Assembly (NCBI RefSeq): GCF_005281345.1
Contig: NZ_SZXJ01000026.1
Location: 62,001-126,000, forward strand
DNA from: Citrobacter sp. wls619
Lineage (GTDB): Bacteria > Pseudomonadota > Gammaproteobacteria > Enterobacterales > Enterobacteriaceae
Direction of reading: 5' to 3'
Length of the DNA stretch: 64,000 nucleotides
The translations under genes were made by a program, and so were the position numbers. The notes beneath the pieces were generated by a model that saw nothing but the letters and a program-made list of their open reading frames with translations, was not told the origin of the DNA and made no database searches. This document shows, one piece after another, positions 30,176 through 43,362 of the stretch (position 1 is the stretch's first letter; the number at the start of each line of letters is the position of its first letter).

Positions 30176-32608
30176 ATGAGTGTGATTGCGCAGGCAGGGG
30201 CGAAGGGTCGTCAACTGCACAAATTTGGTGGTAGTAGTCTGGCAGACGTGAAATGTTATTTGCGTGTCGCAGGTATTATGGCGGAGTACTCGCAGCCTGA
30301 CGATATGATGGTTGTTTCCGCCGCGGGCAGTACCACTAACCAGTTGATTAGCTGGCTTAAGCTAAGCCAGACCGATCGTCTTTCTGCGCATCAGGTTCAG
30401 CAGGCGTTACGCCGTTATCAAAGTGAGCTGATTAGCGGCCTGTTACCACCAGACGTGGCTGATGGGCTGATCGGTGCGTTTATTCACGATCTGGAGCGTC
30501 TGGCCGGATTGCTTGACAGCGGTGTGAATGAAGCCGTCTACGCCGAAGTGGTGGGGCATGGTGAAGTGTGGTCGGCGCGTTTGATGTCTGCTGTCCTTAA
30601 CCAGCAGGGACTGGAGTCTGCCTGGCTGGATGCGCGTGAGTTTTTACGTGCTGAACGCGGTGCCCAGCCGCAGGTGGATGAAGGTCTGTCATATCCGTTG
30701 CTGCAACAACTGCTGGCTCAACATCCTGGCAAGCGCCTGGTGGTTACCGGGTTTATCAGCCGTAGCAATGCCGGTGAAACGGTGCTGCTGGGGCGTAACG
30801 GCTCTGACTATTCAGCTACGCAGGTGGGGGCGCTGGCGGGCGTTTCCCGTGTGACTATCTGGAGCGATGTCGCTGGGGTTTATAGTGCGGACCCGCGTAA
30901 AGTCAAAGATGCCTGTCTGCTGCCGCTGCTGCGTCTGGATGAAGCCAGCGAGCTGGCGCGTCTGGCGGCGCCGGTTCTGCATGCCCGCACCCTACAGCCG
31001 GTTTCGGGTAGTGATATCGACCTCCAGCTGCGCTGCAGCTACACGCCGGATCAGGGGTCAACGCGGATTGAGCGTGTACTGGCTTCTGGTACTGGGGCGC
31101 GCATTGTGACCAGCCATGACGACGTCTGTCTGATTGAGTTTCAGGTTCCCACTGGCCAGGACTTTAAGCTGGCTTACAAAGATATCGATCAGATTTTAAA
31201 ACGCACGCAGGTGCGTCCGCTGGCGGTTGGCGTGCATCCGGACCGTCAGTTGCTGCAATTTTGCTATACCTCAGAAGTCGCTGACGGCGCACTGAAAATT
31301 CTGGATGAAGCTGGCCTGCCGGGCGAGCTGCGTCTGCGCCAGGGGTTGGCGCTGGTGGCGATGGTTGGGGCAGGCGTAACGCGCAATCCGCTGCATTGCC
31401 ACCGTTTCTGGCAGCAGTTAAAAGGCCAGCCAGTCGAGTTTACCTGGCAGTCGGAAGAGGGGATCAGTCTGGTTGCGGTACTGCGTACCGGCCCGACCGA
31501 AAGCCTGATTCAGGGTTTGCATCAGTCTATTTTCCGTGCAGAAAAACGTATCGGTCTGGTGCTGTTCGGCAAAGGCAACATTGGCTCGCGCTGGCTGGAA
31601 CTGTTTGCCCGCGAACAAACAACGCTTTCCGCGCGTACCGGATTTGAATTCGTGCTGGCCGGCGTGGTGGATAGCCGCCGCAGCCTGCTGAACTATGAAG
31701 GGTTGGATGCCAGCCGTGCTCTGGCCTTCTTCGACGACGAAGCGGTAGAGCAGGATGAAGAGGCGCTATTCCTGTGGATGCGCGCCCACCCGTATGATGA
31801 TTTAGTGGTGCTGGATGTGACGGCCAGTGAACAATTGGCCGATCAGTATCTGGACTTCGCCAGCCATGGTTTCCATGTCATTAGCGCCAATAAACTGGCG
31901 GGGGCGAGTACCAGTGATAAGTATCGCCAAATTCATGATGCGTTCGAAAAAACCGGCCGCCACTGGCTGTATAACGCCACCGTGGGCGCAGGTTTGCCGA
32001 TCAACCATACTGTGCGCGATCTGATTGATAGCGGTGATACGATTTTGTCGATCAGCGGGATCTTCTCCGGCACGTTATCCTGGCTGTTTCTGCAATTTGA
32101 TGGCACGGTCCCGTTCACCGATCTGGTTGATCAGGCCTGGCAGCAAGGGTTAACTGAACCGGACCCGCGCGTCGATCTTTCTGGCAAAGATGTGATGCGT
32201 AAGCTGGTGATCCTGGCGCGTGAAGCGGGCTACGATATTGAGCCGGACCAGGTTCGCGTTGAGTCGCTGGTGCCTGCGCACTGTGAAGAAGGCTCTATTG
32301 ACCATTTCTTTGAAAATGGCGATGAGTTGAACGAACAGATGGTGCAACGTCTGGAAGCTGCGCGTGAAATGGGGCTGGTATTGCGCTACGTGGCGCGTTT
32401 TGACGCCAATGGTAAAGCGCGTGTGGGTGTTGAAGCGGTCCGTGCTGAACACCCGCTGGCCGCGCTGTTGCCGTGCGATAACGTATTCGCCATTGAAAGC
32501 CGTTGGTATCGCGATAATCCGTTGGTGATCCGCGGGCCGGGCGCAGGTCGTGATGTGACCGCCGGTGCGATTCAGTCGGATATTAATCGTCTGGCGCAGC
32601 TGCTGTAG
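30176..32608 (+). CDS. metL: Bifunctional aspartokinase II / homoserine dehydrogenase II
   Basis: MetL catalyses the first and third steps from aspartate towards homoserine and serves the methionine branch. The 810-aa fusion has an N-terminal aspartokinase domain (KFGGSSLADVK near residue 16, RNGSDYSAT near 210), a regulatory linker with degenerate ACT repeats (about 300-450), and a C-terminal homoserine dehydrogenase (NAD-binding LFGKGNIGSRWLEL near 463; SANKLAGAS near 565). GGGGTAAAC precedes the ATG, tightly coupled to metB. Confidence 0.97.
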   Translation: MSVIAQAGAKGRQLHKFGGSSLADVKCYLRVAGIMAEYSQPDDMMVVSAAGSTTNQLISWLKLSQTDRLSAHQVQQALRRYQSELISGLLPPDVADGLIGAFIHDLERLAGLLDSGVNEAVYAEVVGHGEVWSARLMSAVLNQQGLESAWLDAREFLRAERGAQPQVDEGLSYPLLQQLLAQHPGKRLVVTGFISRSNAGETVLLGRNGSDYSATQVGALAGVSRVTIWSDVAGVYSADPRKVKDACLLPLLRLDEASELARLAAPVLHARTLQPVSGSDIDLQLRCSYTPDQGSTRIERVLASGTGARIVTSHDDVCLIEFQVPTGQDFKLAYKDIDQILKRTQVRPLAVGVHPDRQLLQFCYTSEVADGALKILDEAGLPGELRLRQGLALVAMVGAGVTRNPLHCHRFWQQLKGQPVEFTWQSEEGISLVAVLRTGPTESLIQGLHQSIFRAEKRIGLVLFGKGNIGSRWLELFAREQTTLSARTGFEFVLAGVVDSRRSLLNYEGLDASRALAFFDDEAVEQDEEALFLWMRAHPYDDLVVLDVTASEQLADQYLDFASHGFHVISANKLAGASTSDKYRQIHDAFEKTGRHWLYNATVGAGLPINHTVRDLIDSGDTILSISGIFSGTLSWLFLQFDGTVPFTDLVDQAWQQGLTEPDPRVDLSGKDVMRKLVILAREAGYDIEPDQVRVESLVPAHCEEGSIDHFFENGDELNEQMVQRLEAAREMGLVLRYVARFDANGKARVGVEAVRAEHPLAALLPCDNVFAIESRWYRDNPLVIRGPGAGRDVTAGAIQSDINRLAQLL

Positions 32609-33794
32609 TTTGCGTTGCCGGATGGCGCTTACGCTTATCCGGCGAACCGTAGGCCCGGTAAGCGGCAGCGCCACCGGGCAAATCCAGGATGTTGTATTTC
32701 TCCGCCAGCGTCCTTATCGTCTGCAACACCGAATGGGCCGAGTAACGGGCGCTATTCCGAAATTCCGTCTGTTGCTGCAACCAGGCGAGAAAATGATGAC
32801 TTGCCGCCAGGGTTATTGATGCGCCTTTTTCAACCTGACCCTCCGTTAACAAACACACCATTTTACGCGTGTCACCTTGTTGCCAAATTTGCCACTGGTT
32901 TTGCCACCATCCCTGATAACTTTTGCCCAGTAACTGCCAGGGCCTGGTGTGTTGATCGTCACTGATTTCTTCATCCACAAACCACAGCGAGGCGTGATGT
33001 TCGCGAAACTGTTCCGCCCATGCGGTAATCACTGCGCCGCGCAGAAAGCACTCATGAGCGATGATGTGCGTTTTAACTGCAGGCCAGAGATGGCTCAGGA
33101 CGCGGAAATGCCCATGCGCGGTAATGACCGGGCGTAAAATTGCGCCGCTGGCGTTACGTTTAAGCATCGCGCTGCCGTACTGAATTTCGTCAAACTGGCT
33201 GCGGCGTAAAAACTGTGTTTCGCGCTGACTGACTCGTTCCACAATATCATCATGACTCACTACTGGCTCAGTGTTGCCGCGCCAGCGGTAACGCAATGAA
33301 GCCCCGGCAGGATGAGGTGTGAAATTGCTGGAAATATGCAGAATATTGCCACGAATAGCATCAAAGCTGAGCAACACATAAAGTTTCTGGTCTGCGCTGG
33401 CGCCTTGAAAAGGCACGATCAACGGAACCGTCGCGATTTGTTCTGGCGGTTCAAAAAGTGTGAGCGGCTGTCGTTTGGGCGTCCAGACCTTTTTACACGC
33501 CCGACACTGAACGCGCTGACTGCCCTGGGGATTTCGGCCATAGCGGATTGGGTCCCGTTGGTAACAACTTGGGCAAAAATGACCGCTATTAGCTGCAGAA
33601 TCCGCTAAATAAGCCGACAGCCAGAGTCGGAACTGTTCCTCGTTAAACAGCGGCGGATAACTCCCGCATGCCCGGCAGTGCAGCGCGGCATAACCCAGCC
33701 GATACTCTGGCCAGCTGTAATCTGCTGAACTCGCCAATCCCAGATTTTGGCAGCCAAAGGACTTACAGCAATTGATAGTGAACGGAGACGCCAT
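32583..33794 (-). CDS. Unrecognised zinc-ribbon protein with IS1-InsA-like Cys motifs
   Basis: This 403-aa cytoplasmic protein is of unknown function. Its N-terminal half has several Cys pairs: NCCKSFGC (about 7-14), LHCRACGSYP (about 39-48), FCPSCYQRDP, and QRVQCRACKKVWTP. The last two with the intervening GRNPQGSQ resemble the zinc ribbon of IS1 InsA-type proteins. The C-terminal half shows no known catalytic motif. The ATG at 33794 (MASPF) looks the natural start; a GTG at 33845 would add 17 residues. Its last about 30 codons run through a REP element and overlap metL by 26 nt, so the native C-terminus may have been altered. It is convergent with metL and divergent from the 5'-nucleotidase gene. 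Confidence 0.7.
   Translation of the reverse strand: MASPFTINCCKSFGCQNLGLASSADYSWPEYRLGYAALHCRACGSYPPLFNEEQFRLWLSAYLADSAANSGHFCPSCYQRDPIRYGRNPQGSQRVQCRACKKVWTPKRQPLTLFEPPEQIATVPLIVPFQGASADQKLYVLLSFDAIRGNILHISSNFTPHPAGASLRYRWRGNTEPVVSHDDIVERVSQRETQFLRRSQFDEIQYGSAMLKRNASGAILRPVITAHGHFRVLSHLWPAVKTHIIAHECFLRGAVITAWAEQFREHHASLWFVDEEISDDQHTRPWQLLGKSYQGWWQNQWQIWQQGDTRKMVCLLTEGQVEKGASITLAASHHFLAWLQQQTEFRNSARYSAHSVLQTIRTLAEKYNILDLPGGAAAYRAYGSPDKRKRHPATQTTAAAPDD
32612..32690. repeat. REP pair after metL
   Basis: TTGCCGGATGGCGC/GCTTATCCGGC followed by TAGGCCCGGTAAGCG/GCGCCACCGGGCAA. The element lies inside the 3' coding end of the reverse-strand gene that follows. Confidence 0.85.
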
Positions 33795-33927
33795 CGTATT
33801 ACCAACGATTTTTAATGGTCGTTGATTTTGCCCTGTGACTATCACCGATAGATGTGATTTTTCTCACATAAAAAAACCTTTCAGAACGTAACGTAGCGAT
33901 TCTTTATATGACTGAAAGGGATTGATT

Positions 33928-35484
33928 ATGAAGTTAAAAATGTTGGCTGTTGGTATTCTGGTGTCACTGCCGCTTTGGGCATCCGCTAAAGATGTCACCA
34001 TTATTTATACCAACGATCTCCATGCCCACGTTGAACCTTATAAAGTGCCGTGGATTGCGGATGGCACGCGTGATATTGGCGGCTGGGCTAATATCGCGAC
34101 GATGGTGAAGCAGGAAAAAACGAAAAATAGCGCCACCTGGTTCTTTGATGCCGGGGACTATTTTACCGGGCCGTATATCAGCAGCCTGACCAAGGGCAAG
34201 GCGATTATCGATATCATGAACACCATGAATTTTGACGCTGTCACCATGGGCAATCATGAGTTCGATCATGGCTGGGATAACACGCTGCTACAGCTGAGCC
34301 AGGCGAAATTCCCGATTGTGCAGGGAAATATCTTTTATCAGAACAGCAATAAAATGTTCTGGGATAAGCCGTACACCATCATTGAGAAAGATGGCGTGAA
34401 AATTGGCGTAATTGGTCTGCACGGTGTGTTTGCTTTTGATGATACGGTTTCTGCGGCGACACGTGTTGGTATCGAAGCACGTGATGAAGTGAAGTGGTTG
34501 CAACGCTATATCGATGAGCTTAAAGGCAAAGTCGATCTCACCGTGGCGCTGATCCATGAAGGCACGCCAGCGCGTCAGTCCAGCCTGGGAGGCACCGATG
34601 TGCGCCGTGCGTTGGATAAAGACATCCAGACCGCAGGCCAGGTGAAGGGGCTGGATATCCTGATCACCGGTCATGCGCATGTGGGCACGCCAGAGCCGAT
34701 TAAAGTCGGTAATACCCTGATCCTTTCCACCGACAGCGGGGGGATTGATGTGGGTAAACTGGTGCTGGATTACCAGCAGAAACCGCATCAATTTACCGTG
34801 AAGAATTTCGAGCTGAAGACCATCTACGCCGATGAGTGGAAACCCGATCCGCAGACGAAACAGGTTATTGATGGCTGGAATAAGAAGCTCGATAAGGTGG
34901 TGCAGCAGACGGTTGCCAACTCGCCGGTTGAGCTGACGCGTGCTTACGGTGAATCTTCTTCGCTGGGGAACCTGGCGGCGGATGCGTTGCTGGCGGCGGC
35001 GGGGAAAGATACCCAGTTAGCGCTCACTAACTCAGGCGGCATCCGTAATGAAGTCCCGGCAGGTGCCATCACCATGGGGGCGGTCATTAGCACCTTCCCG
35101 TTCCCGAATGAGCTGGCAACCATGGATCTCACCGGTAAGCAGTTGCGTAGTTTGATGGAGCACGGCGCGAGTTTAAGTAACGGTGTTTTGCAGGTATCCA
35201 AAGGCCTGGAGATGAAGTATGACAGCAGTAAACCGGTTGGTCAGCGGGTCACCGTATTGACGTTAAACGGCAAACCCATTGAGGACGCCACCACCTATCA
35301 CATTGCCACCAATAGCTTCCTGGCGGACGGTGGTGATGGTTTTGCCGCATTTACCGAAGGTAAAGCGCGTAACACATCCGGAGGCTACTACATCTCTAAT
35401 GCGGTTGTTGATTATTTCAAAGCGGGAAATCCGCTGACGGATGAGCAACTCAAAGGTATGCGTGTGGAAGATGTGAAACCATAG
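33928..35484 (+). CDS. Periplasmic 5'-nucleotidase / metallophosphatase, UshA-like
   Basis: This 518-aa secreted protein has a signal peptide ([16 protein letters not shown], cleaved about residue 20). It has the dinuclear-metal phosphatase domain with [10 protein letters not shown] (about 27-36), GNHEFDHG and GHAHVG, and a C-terminal 5_nucleotid_C domain with the substrate-binding [12 protein letters not shown] and DGGDGFAAF. It belongs to the UshA/CpdB family and probably hydrolyses nucleotides or related phosphoesters in the periplasm. It is not the ushA locus itself, which lies elsewhere in enterics. AAAGGG precedes the ATG; an in-frame TTG two codons earlier is ignored. Confidence 0.88.
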   Translation: MKLKMLAVGILVSLPLWASAKDVTIIYTNDLHAHVEPYKVPWIADGTRDIGGWANIATMVKQEKTKNSATWFFDAGDYFTGPYISSLTKGKAIIDIMNTMNFDAVTMGNHEFDHGWDNTLLQLSQAKFPIVQGNIFYQNSNKMFWDKPYTIIEKDGVKIGVIGLHGVFAFDDTVSAATRVGIEARDEVKWLQRYIDELKGKVDLTVALIHEGTPARQSSLGGTDVRRALDKDIQTAGQVKGLDILITGHAHVGTPEPIKVGNTLILSTDSGGIDVGKLVLDYQQKPHQFTVKNFELKTIYADEWKPDPQTKQVIDGWNKKLDKVVQQTVANSPVELTRAYGESSSLGNLAADALLAAAGKDTQLALTNSGGIRNEVPAGAITMGAVISTFPFPNELATMDLTGKQLRSLMEHGASLSNGVLQVSKGLEMKYDSSKPVGQRVTVLTLNGKPIEDATTYHIATNSFLADGGDGFAAFTEGKARNTSGGYYISNAVVDYFKAGNPLTDEQLKGMRVEDVKP

Positions 35485-35490
35485 TGAGCT

Positions 35491-35522
35491 CAGGCCAGCA
35501 GATATTCCGCTGGCCTGTTGTT
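35491..35522. terminator. Terminator after the 5'-nucleotidase gene
   Basis: CAGGCCAGC/GCTGGCCTG stem with a nine-base loop, then TTGTTTT, between convergent genes. Confidence 0.75.
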
Positions 35523-35903
35523 TTAACCTCTGTGGGAGGCAAACACCTCTTTTGCGGCGAACAAACCGTTGAGTGCCGCGGGGAAGCCAGCATACACGGC
35601 CATCTGCATTATCACTTCAACGATCTCATCCTGCGTTAAACCCACGTGTAATGCCGCGCCAATATGCACTTTCAGTTGCGGTGTGGCGTTACCCAGCGCC
35701 GTTAATGCCGCGACGGTAGCGATTTCCCGACTGCGTAAATCCAGCCCCGGCCTTGAATAGATGTCGCCAAAAGGAAATTCAATCAGGTATCGGGCGAAGT
35801 CTGGCGCAATATCCTGCAGACTTTCGATGACCGCATCGCCCCCTTTACCATCCACTTTTTGCAACATCTCCTGACCGGTAATAAAGCGTTCTGAAGGCAT
35901 CAT
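35523..35903 (-). CDS. Carboxymuconolactone decarboxylase family protein
   Basis: This 126-aa protein has the CMD/AhpD-like fold: [17 protein letters not shown] (about 57-73) and the helical [24 protein letters not shown] core. The CxxC pair of AhpD-type peroxidases is absent, which points to the CMD/YurZ-like branch rather than a thiol reductase. The substrate is unknown. The start at 35903 follows AGAGGAAGAA. It is divergent from a LysR regulator 86 nt away, so it is probably that regulator's target. Confidence 0.82.
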   Translation of the reverse strand: MMPSERFITGQEMLQKVDGKGGDAVIESLQDIAPDFARYLIEFPFGDIYSRPGLDLRSREIATVAALTALGNATPQLKVHIGAALHVGLTQDEIVEVIMQMAVYAGFPAALNGLFAAKEVFASHRG

Positions 35904-35989
35904 TTCTTCCTCTTTCGTGTGGTCTGTGGCGTGAGGATAGAGCGCGCAGAATGATTGGGATAATACCGTTTCCGTGATACCTTTTCGGT

Positions 35990-36898
35990 ATGACAACATC
36001 GTCTTTGCACTCTCTGGATATCCGTCTGCTGCGTTACTTTTCCGTAGTAGCGGAAGAGAACAATATGAGCCGGGCGGCGCAACGTCTTTTTATGTCGCAG
36101 CCGCCGCTAAGCCGTCATATTCGCCAGCTTGAAGAACGCCTGGGAGTGACGCTTTTTGTCCGTCATACCCGTGGGTTGACGTTGACGGAGGAGGGTCAGC
36201 ACGTATTAGAAATGGTGCGCCCACTGTTGGCACTACAGGACAAGACCTATCTTGCATTGAGCCAGCTAGCGCAGATGGAGGTGCAACCTCTGCGTTTAGG
36301 ATTAAGCACGGCGTTTGAACAGGGTGTTTTTGTGGCGCTTGAATCAACGCTAAATGCTCGTGTAAAAATGCTGCGTGTCATGCGTCACGGCTCACCTGAA
36401 CTTGTTCGTCAGGTAAGGCGAGGCAAACTGGATGCGGCGCTGGTGGCTTTGCCTATTGAGGCATCTGGGCTTACTGTCACCCCTTTAGCCTGGCAAGAGC
36501 CGATAATTGCTGCATTACCCTCCTTTTGGTCAGAGGCTTGTACGGCCTCTCTTTCCTTATCGGCACTCAACCACCGACCGTTGTTCTGGTTCCAGCGGGA
36601 ACGTAACCCGGCTTTCTTTGACTACACCCGGCAGATTTTCCACCGTGCTGGTTACTCTCCTTCCTGTCTTGAAGAACCGCTGGAGCATGATGTTCTGCTT
36701 GCGCGGATTGCCCAGGGCGATGGTTTAAGTTTGCTCCCGGCTTCGTTTGCCGCTATCCAGCGCCATGGCGTGGTATTCCATCCACTGAGCGATGCTGAGC
36801 TGTCTATCCGTGCCGGATTAGTGATGTTGCCTGAAAATGAGAGCCGGTTGCAGTGGGTGCAAGAACTCATGATGCAATCCCTCACCATTTCAAACTGA
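35990..36898 (+). CDS. LysR-family transcriptional regulator
   Basis: This 302-aa protein has an N-terminal winged helix-turn-helix ([20 protein letters not shown] then [14 protein letters not shown], about 13-48) and a periplasmic-binding-like effector domain (about 95-300). Its divergence from the CMD-family gene is the usual layout for a LysR regulator and its target. The effector is unknown. It lies directly upstream of the metF promoter but is a different unit. Confidence 0.9.
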   Translation: MTTSSLHSLDIRLLRYFSVVAEENNMSRAAQRLFMSQPPLSRHIRQLEERLGVTLFVRHTRGLTLTEEGQHVLEMVRPLLALQDKTYLALSQLAQMEVQPLRLGLSTAFEQGVFVALESTLNARVKMLRVMRHGSPELVRQVRRGKLDAALVALPIEASGLTVTPLAWQEPIIAALPSFWSEACTASLSLSALNHRPLFWFQRERNPAFFDYTRQIFHRAGYSPSCLEEPLEHDVLLARIAQGDGLSLLPASFAAIQRHGVVFHPLSDAELSIRAGLVMLPENESRLQWVQELMMQSLTISN

Positions 36899-36982
36899 TG
36901 TGAATTTATTTCACGTTGACTGAGTATTCCTCACCTTTATCGATGATTTTTGTGTTGACGCCAGCGTGCTTTTCCGTCATTT

Positions 36983-37014
36983 TTACATCTAGACGTCTAA
37001 ACGTATAGCAGTTC
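36983..37014. promoter_or_regulatory. Met boxes upstream of metF
   Basis: The tandem 8-mers TTACATCT-AGACGTCT-AAACGTAT-AGCAGTTC contain one perfect MetJ consensus box (36991-36998) flanked by weaker ones, about 45-70 bp before metF. Confidence 0.88.
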
Positions 37015-37052
37015 ACAACACAACATATAACGACAAAAGATTGATGAGGTAA

Positions 37053-37943
<891 letters not shown>

Positions 37944-37954
37944 ACAGATGCCCC

Positions 37955-37978
37955 AGCCCTCTACGGAGGGCTTTTTAT
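37955..37978 (+). terminator. Terminator of metF
   Basis: AGCCCT/AGGGCT stem with a CTACGG loop followed by TTTTATT. Confidence 0.85.
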
Positions 37979-38111
37979 TGATCATTTTGATCTACATCTC
38001 TGTAACTTAAAATATAAAAGGAATTAGCTATCGAATCTGTGGGTTATTTCGACTATATCTTATCTCTGGTGGTGTATATCGTAGTCAGAACACTGTAAAG
38101 GGAGCATATAG

Positions 38112-40292
<2,181 letters not shown>

Positions 40293-40301
40293 TCGAAAAT
40301 G

Positions 40302-40331
40302 CCGGATGTCGCTTGCGCGGCTCCGGCATTG
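40302..40331. repeat. Small palindromic repeat after katG
   Basis: AATGCCGGATGTCGC...GCGGCTCCGGCATT, a REP-like inverted repeat between convergent genes. Confidence 0.6.
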
Positions 40332-40340
40332 TAAGAATAA

Positions 40341-40370
40341 AAAAAATCCCCGTGATTGCGGGGATTTTCT
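40341..40370. terminator. Bidirectional terminator between katG and gldA
   Basis: AATCCCC/GGGGATT stem with A-run and T-run flanks. Confidence 0.85.
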
Positions 40371-40379
40371 ATTTGCAGG

Positions 40380-41483
40380 TTATTCCCACTCTTGCAGGTA
40401 ACGTTGACCGTACTGGTCAGCCACCAGCAGGGCAGCGTAAACCTGATCCGGCGTGGCGCCGCCCGGCATGTTGTGGATAGTTTCGCCTTCGGCACAAGCC
40501 GCTTCTGCCACAATGCGCATCTTCGCGGGAACATCCTGTTTGATGTCCAGTTGCGCCAGCGTAATCGGCAGGCCAACGGAATGGCACAGTGCAGCCACGG
40601 TTTCGATTTCGTCTACCGGCGCGTTTTCCAGCACCAGTTGCGTCAATGTACCGAAAGCCACCTTCTCACCGTGGTAGTAGTGATGTGCATCCGGGATCGC
40701 CGTCAGACCGTTATGGATCGCGTGTGCAGCGGCCAGGCCACCGCTTTCAAAACCCACGCCGCTCAGATAGGTATTGGCTTCAATGACGCGCTCCAGCGCC
40801 GGCGTTACCACATGTTGCTCGGCGGCCAGCATCGCTTTTTCGCCTTCTTCAATCAGCGTATTGAAGCACAGCTCCGCCAGTGCCAGTGCGGCCTGAGTGC
40901 ATTGACCACCCGCCATGGTGGTTGCGCCGCTGCGTGAGCAGGCTCGTGCTTCAAACCAGGTTGCCAGCGCATCGCCGATACCCGCTGCCAGCAGCCGTGC
41001 AGGCGCACCCGCGACAATTTTGGTATCAACAATGACCCTGTCCGGGTTGTTTGGCAGCAGCAAATAGCGATCGAATTCACCGGCATCGGTGTAAATGACG
41101 GACAGCGCGCTACATGGCGCATCGGTAGAGGCGATGGTTGGCGCAATGGCAACCGGTACACCCATAAAGTGCGCCAGCGCTTTGGCGGTATCCAGCGTTT
41201 TACCTCCGCCGATACCGAGCACGGCACCGCATTGCGCTTTTTCTGCCACGCCACGCAGGCGGTCGATTTCGTTTTGTGAACATTCACCACCAAACGGCAC
41301 GATCTCGAGTGCCAGACCGGCGTCGTGGAAGCTTTTTTCCAGTGCGCCCTGGGCAAATCCTAAGACAAACTTGTCCCCAACGACCAGCCAGCGTTCTGCC
41401 AGTGGTTTGAGATAGCTGCCAAGACGGGTAATAACATCAGCGCCCTGGATGTACTTACCAGGAGATTGAATAATGTGATCCAT
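40380..41483 (-). CDS. gldA: Glycerol dehydrogenase, NAD-dependent
   Basis: GldA oxidises glycerol to dihydroxyacetone and also handles related diols and hydroxyacetone. It is an iron-family alcohol dehydrogenase that uses zinc. The 367-aa protein has the nucleotide-binding [13 protein letters not shown], and metal ligands are expected in [17 protein letters not shown] and HGEKVAFG. It lies 12 nt downstream of fsaB in one leftward operon. Confidence 0.97.
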   Translation of the reverse strand: MDHIIQSPGKYIQGADVITRLGSYLKPLAERWLVVGDKFVLGFAQGALEKSFHDAGLALEIVPFGGECSQNEIDRLRGVAEKAQCGAVLGIGGGKTLDTAKALAHFMGVPVAIAPTIASTDAPCSALSVIYTDAGEFDRYLLLPNNPDRVIVDTKIVAGAPARLLAAGIGDALATWFEARACSRSGATTMAGGQCTQAALALAELCFNTLIEEGEKAMLAAEQHVVTPALERVIEANTYLSGVGFESGGLAAAHAIHNGLTAIPDAHHYYHGEKVAFGTLTQLVLENAPVDEIETVAALCHSVGLPITLAQLDIKQDVPAKMRIVAEAACAEGETIHNMPGGATPDQVYAALLVADQYGQRYLQEWE

Positions 41484-41495
41484 ACTTTATTTCCC

Positions 41496-42158
41496 TCACA
41501 GGTTGATGTGACCAAATGCGTTGTTCCAGTCCTGCTCAAACTTCTCTATCGCTGACTCTACCGCAGGGGTATTGAGCATTTGTTGCGCTACGTCTAATGG
41601 CAGGGTGATTGCGGCACATCCTGCCAGTAAGCAATCCAGCGCCTGGCGCGGTGTCTTAAAACTGGCTGCCAACACCATGCTGTTTGGCGCATGCATCTCC
41701 AGAAGCGTTTGCAGCTCTTGCACCGTGCGGATACCGTCACCACCCTGAGCATCAATGCGGTTAACGTATGGTGCGATATATTTTGCCCCTGCCAGTGCGG
41801 CCAGCAGACCCTGAGAGGCACTGTATACCGCGGTGCCTAGCGTGGTGATCCCCTCTGTTTTTAGCATTTTGATGGCAGCCAGACCTTCGGATGTCACCGG
41901 GATTTTCACTACCAGACCGGGCACGGCGTTGCTCAGGCGTCTGGCTTCTTCCACCATGCCCTGCGCGTCGCGGCTCATGGTTTGGGCAAACAAAATGCCC
42001 TCTTCGCCGATGGCGTTTTGCAGACGTGGCAGTACATCCCAGATGGATTCTTTGCTGGCCGCGACAATACTGGGGTTGGTTGTGACCCCGGTTATGGGGA
42101 AAATGCGAGCCAGACGTTCAACTTCCGCGACGTTGGCGGTATCCAGGTACAGTTCCAT
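41496..42158 (-). CDS. fsaB: Fructose-6-phosphate aldolase 2
   Basis: FsaB (TalC) is a class I aldolase that cleaves fructose 6-phosphate to dihydroxyacetone and glyceraldehyde 3-phosphate. The 220-aa protein has the Schiff-base Lys in [10 protein letters not shown] (about residue 85) and GVTTNPSIV near the N-terminus. The start at 42158 (MELYLDT) follows GAGGG with good spacing. In E. coli ptsA, the frw genes and the pfl genes follow upstream; here the next gene is yijO. Confidence 0.96.
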   Translation of the reverse strand: MELYLDTANVAEVERLARIFPITGVTTNPSIVAASKESIWDVLPRLQNAIGEEGILFAQTMSRDAQGMVEEARRLSNAVPGLVVKIPVTSEGLAAIKMLKTEGITTLGTAVYSASQGLLAALAGAKYIAPYVNRIDAQGGDGIRTVQELQTLLEMHAPNSMVLAASFKTPRQALDCLLAGCAAITLPLDVAQQMLNTPAVESAIEKFEQDWNNAFGHINL

Positions 42159-42425
42159 ATAAAACACCCTCTTAATTTCTCGTTAGCAGCCCGTTACCGG
42201 GATACTTTGCTGTGCTCAGGATAAGAGTGTTTCGGCATACTGCGCTATCTGACAAATCTGTCAAAAGCTGGACAAATGTAATGTGTCGGTGAAAGTGGGA
42301 GATACTTCACATGTTATTGGTTGGCCAGTCTATGCTGATAACCGGGGATACATGTTTCTTTTTGATATTACAAAAATCCAGTAAATATGTTTTTTGTCCT
42401 CTGTGGGTTTTGTCGCGACATCACC
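42159..42425. promoter_or_regulatory. fsaB-gldA promoter region, site of the missing ptsA-frw-pfl block
   Basis: This 267-nt A/T-rich gap lies between fsaB and the 3' end of yijO. It should hold the fsaB promoter. I see no gene remnants of ptsA, frw or pfl. Confidence 0.4.
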
Positions 42426-43277
42426 TTAATGTGGGGACGTCTCTTTTTCCGTTAACTGGCTGTGATATTGCCGACGATACTCAGACGGTGAACGTTCGGT
42501 ATTTTTGCGAAACAGGCGACAGAAGTAGTTGCTGTCGACGAACCCGCAGGCGTGTGCAACTTCTTTAATTTTCAGATCGTAGCCCTTCAATAGCGTTTTC
42601 GCTTGTTCAAGTCGGGTGTGGTTAAGATATTCGTTAAAACCAATGGCTCCGGTTTTCTGAAACAGATGCGAAAGATAATTCGGTGAGATGTAAAAGGCCT
42701 GGGCGACGGATTCGCGGGTCAACGGAGAAGCGTAGCGTTCGTCAATGTAGTCGCGAATGGCGCCGAAAAGCGCCTGGCTACGCGATGCCGTCTGGATTTG
42801 ACTACCGAGCAGGTCACGGCAATGGCTGAACAGGCTGGCAATAATTAATTTCGCGGTTTGCTGCTCCTGGGGCTGCATTTGTATTTCATTGAGTGCCTGT
42901 AGCAGGAAGGAGCCGATACGCGGCCCGCGGCGTGCCACATGTTGATTGGCGAGATGTTGGAACTGGCGGCCATCCCATTGCATAACGCTAAAGATTAACT
43001 GCTGCTTAGCGAACAGAATCGTCAGCATAGTGACGGGCGTTTGCCATTGCGGAAGATTCCAGCCTCCTGCCGGGACGTACAGAACGTCTCCGGGAAGAAG
43101 CATGTTCCCGATACCCGTATCCGAAAGTTGCCCCTCCAGCACGATTTCCAGTCGTGGAAAATCGACCTTATACGCCAGTTCTGGCGTTGCGGCATTGCTG
43201 CTGGCGAAGTAAACCTGGTGCAGCGGTAAGGGACCGTTAATCAGGCGGGAAAGTAGGTGGCTGATGTTGTGATACAT
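42426..43277 (-). CDS. yijO: YijO, AraC-family transcriptional regulator
   Basis: This 283-aa protein has an N-terminal cupin-like sensing domain (PGDVLYVPAGGWNLPQW near residues 62-78) and a C-terminal AraC DNA-binding domain with two helix-turn-helix units (ESVAQAFYISPNYLSHLFQK and IKEVAHACGFVDSNYFCRLF). Its target is unknown. The start at 43277 follows TTAGGGATTCAC and matches E. coli YijO length; the ORF can extend 20 codons upstream without similarity. Confidence 0.93.
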   Translation of the reverse strand: MYHNISHLLSRLINGPLPLHQVYFASSNAATPELAYKVDFPRLEIVLEGQLSDTGIGNMLLPGDVLYVPAGGWNLPQWQTPVTMLTILFAKQQLIFSVMQWDGRQFQHLANQHVARRGPRIGSFLLQALNEIQMQPQEQQTAKLIIASLFSHCRDLLGSQIQTASRSQALFGAIRDYIDERYASPLTRESVAQAFYISPNYLSHLFQKTGAIGFNEYLNHTRLEQAKTLLKGYDLKIKEVAHACGFVDSNYFCRLFRKNTERSPSEYRRQYHSQLTEKETSPH

Positions 43278-43324
43278 GTGAATCCCTAACCGATCGTGGA
43301 CAGGGAAACAGTAACCGTCATCAT

Positions 43325-43353
43325 AAAAAAAGGCCACTCTTAAAGAGTGGCCT
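43325..43353 (-). terminator. Terminator of eptC
   Basis: On the minus strand AGGCCACTCT/AGAGTGGCCT with a three-base loop is followed by seven T residues. Confidence 0.88.
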
Positions 43354-43362
43354 GAGAGGGCG

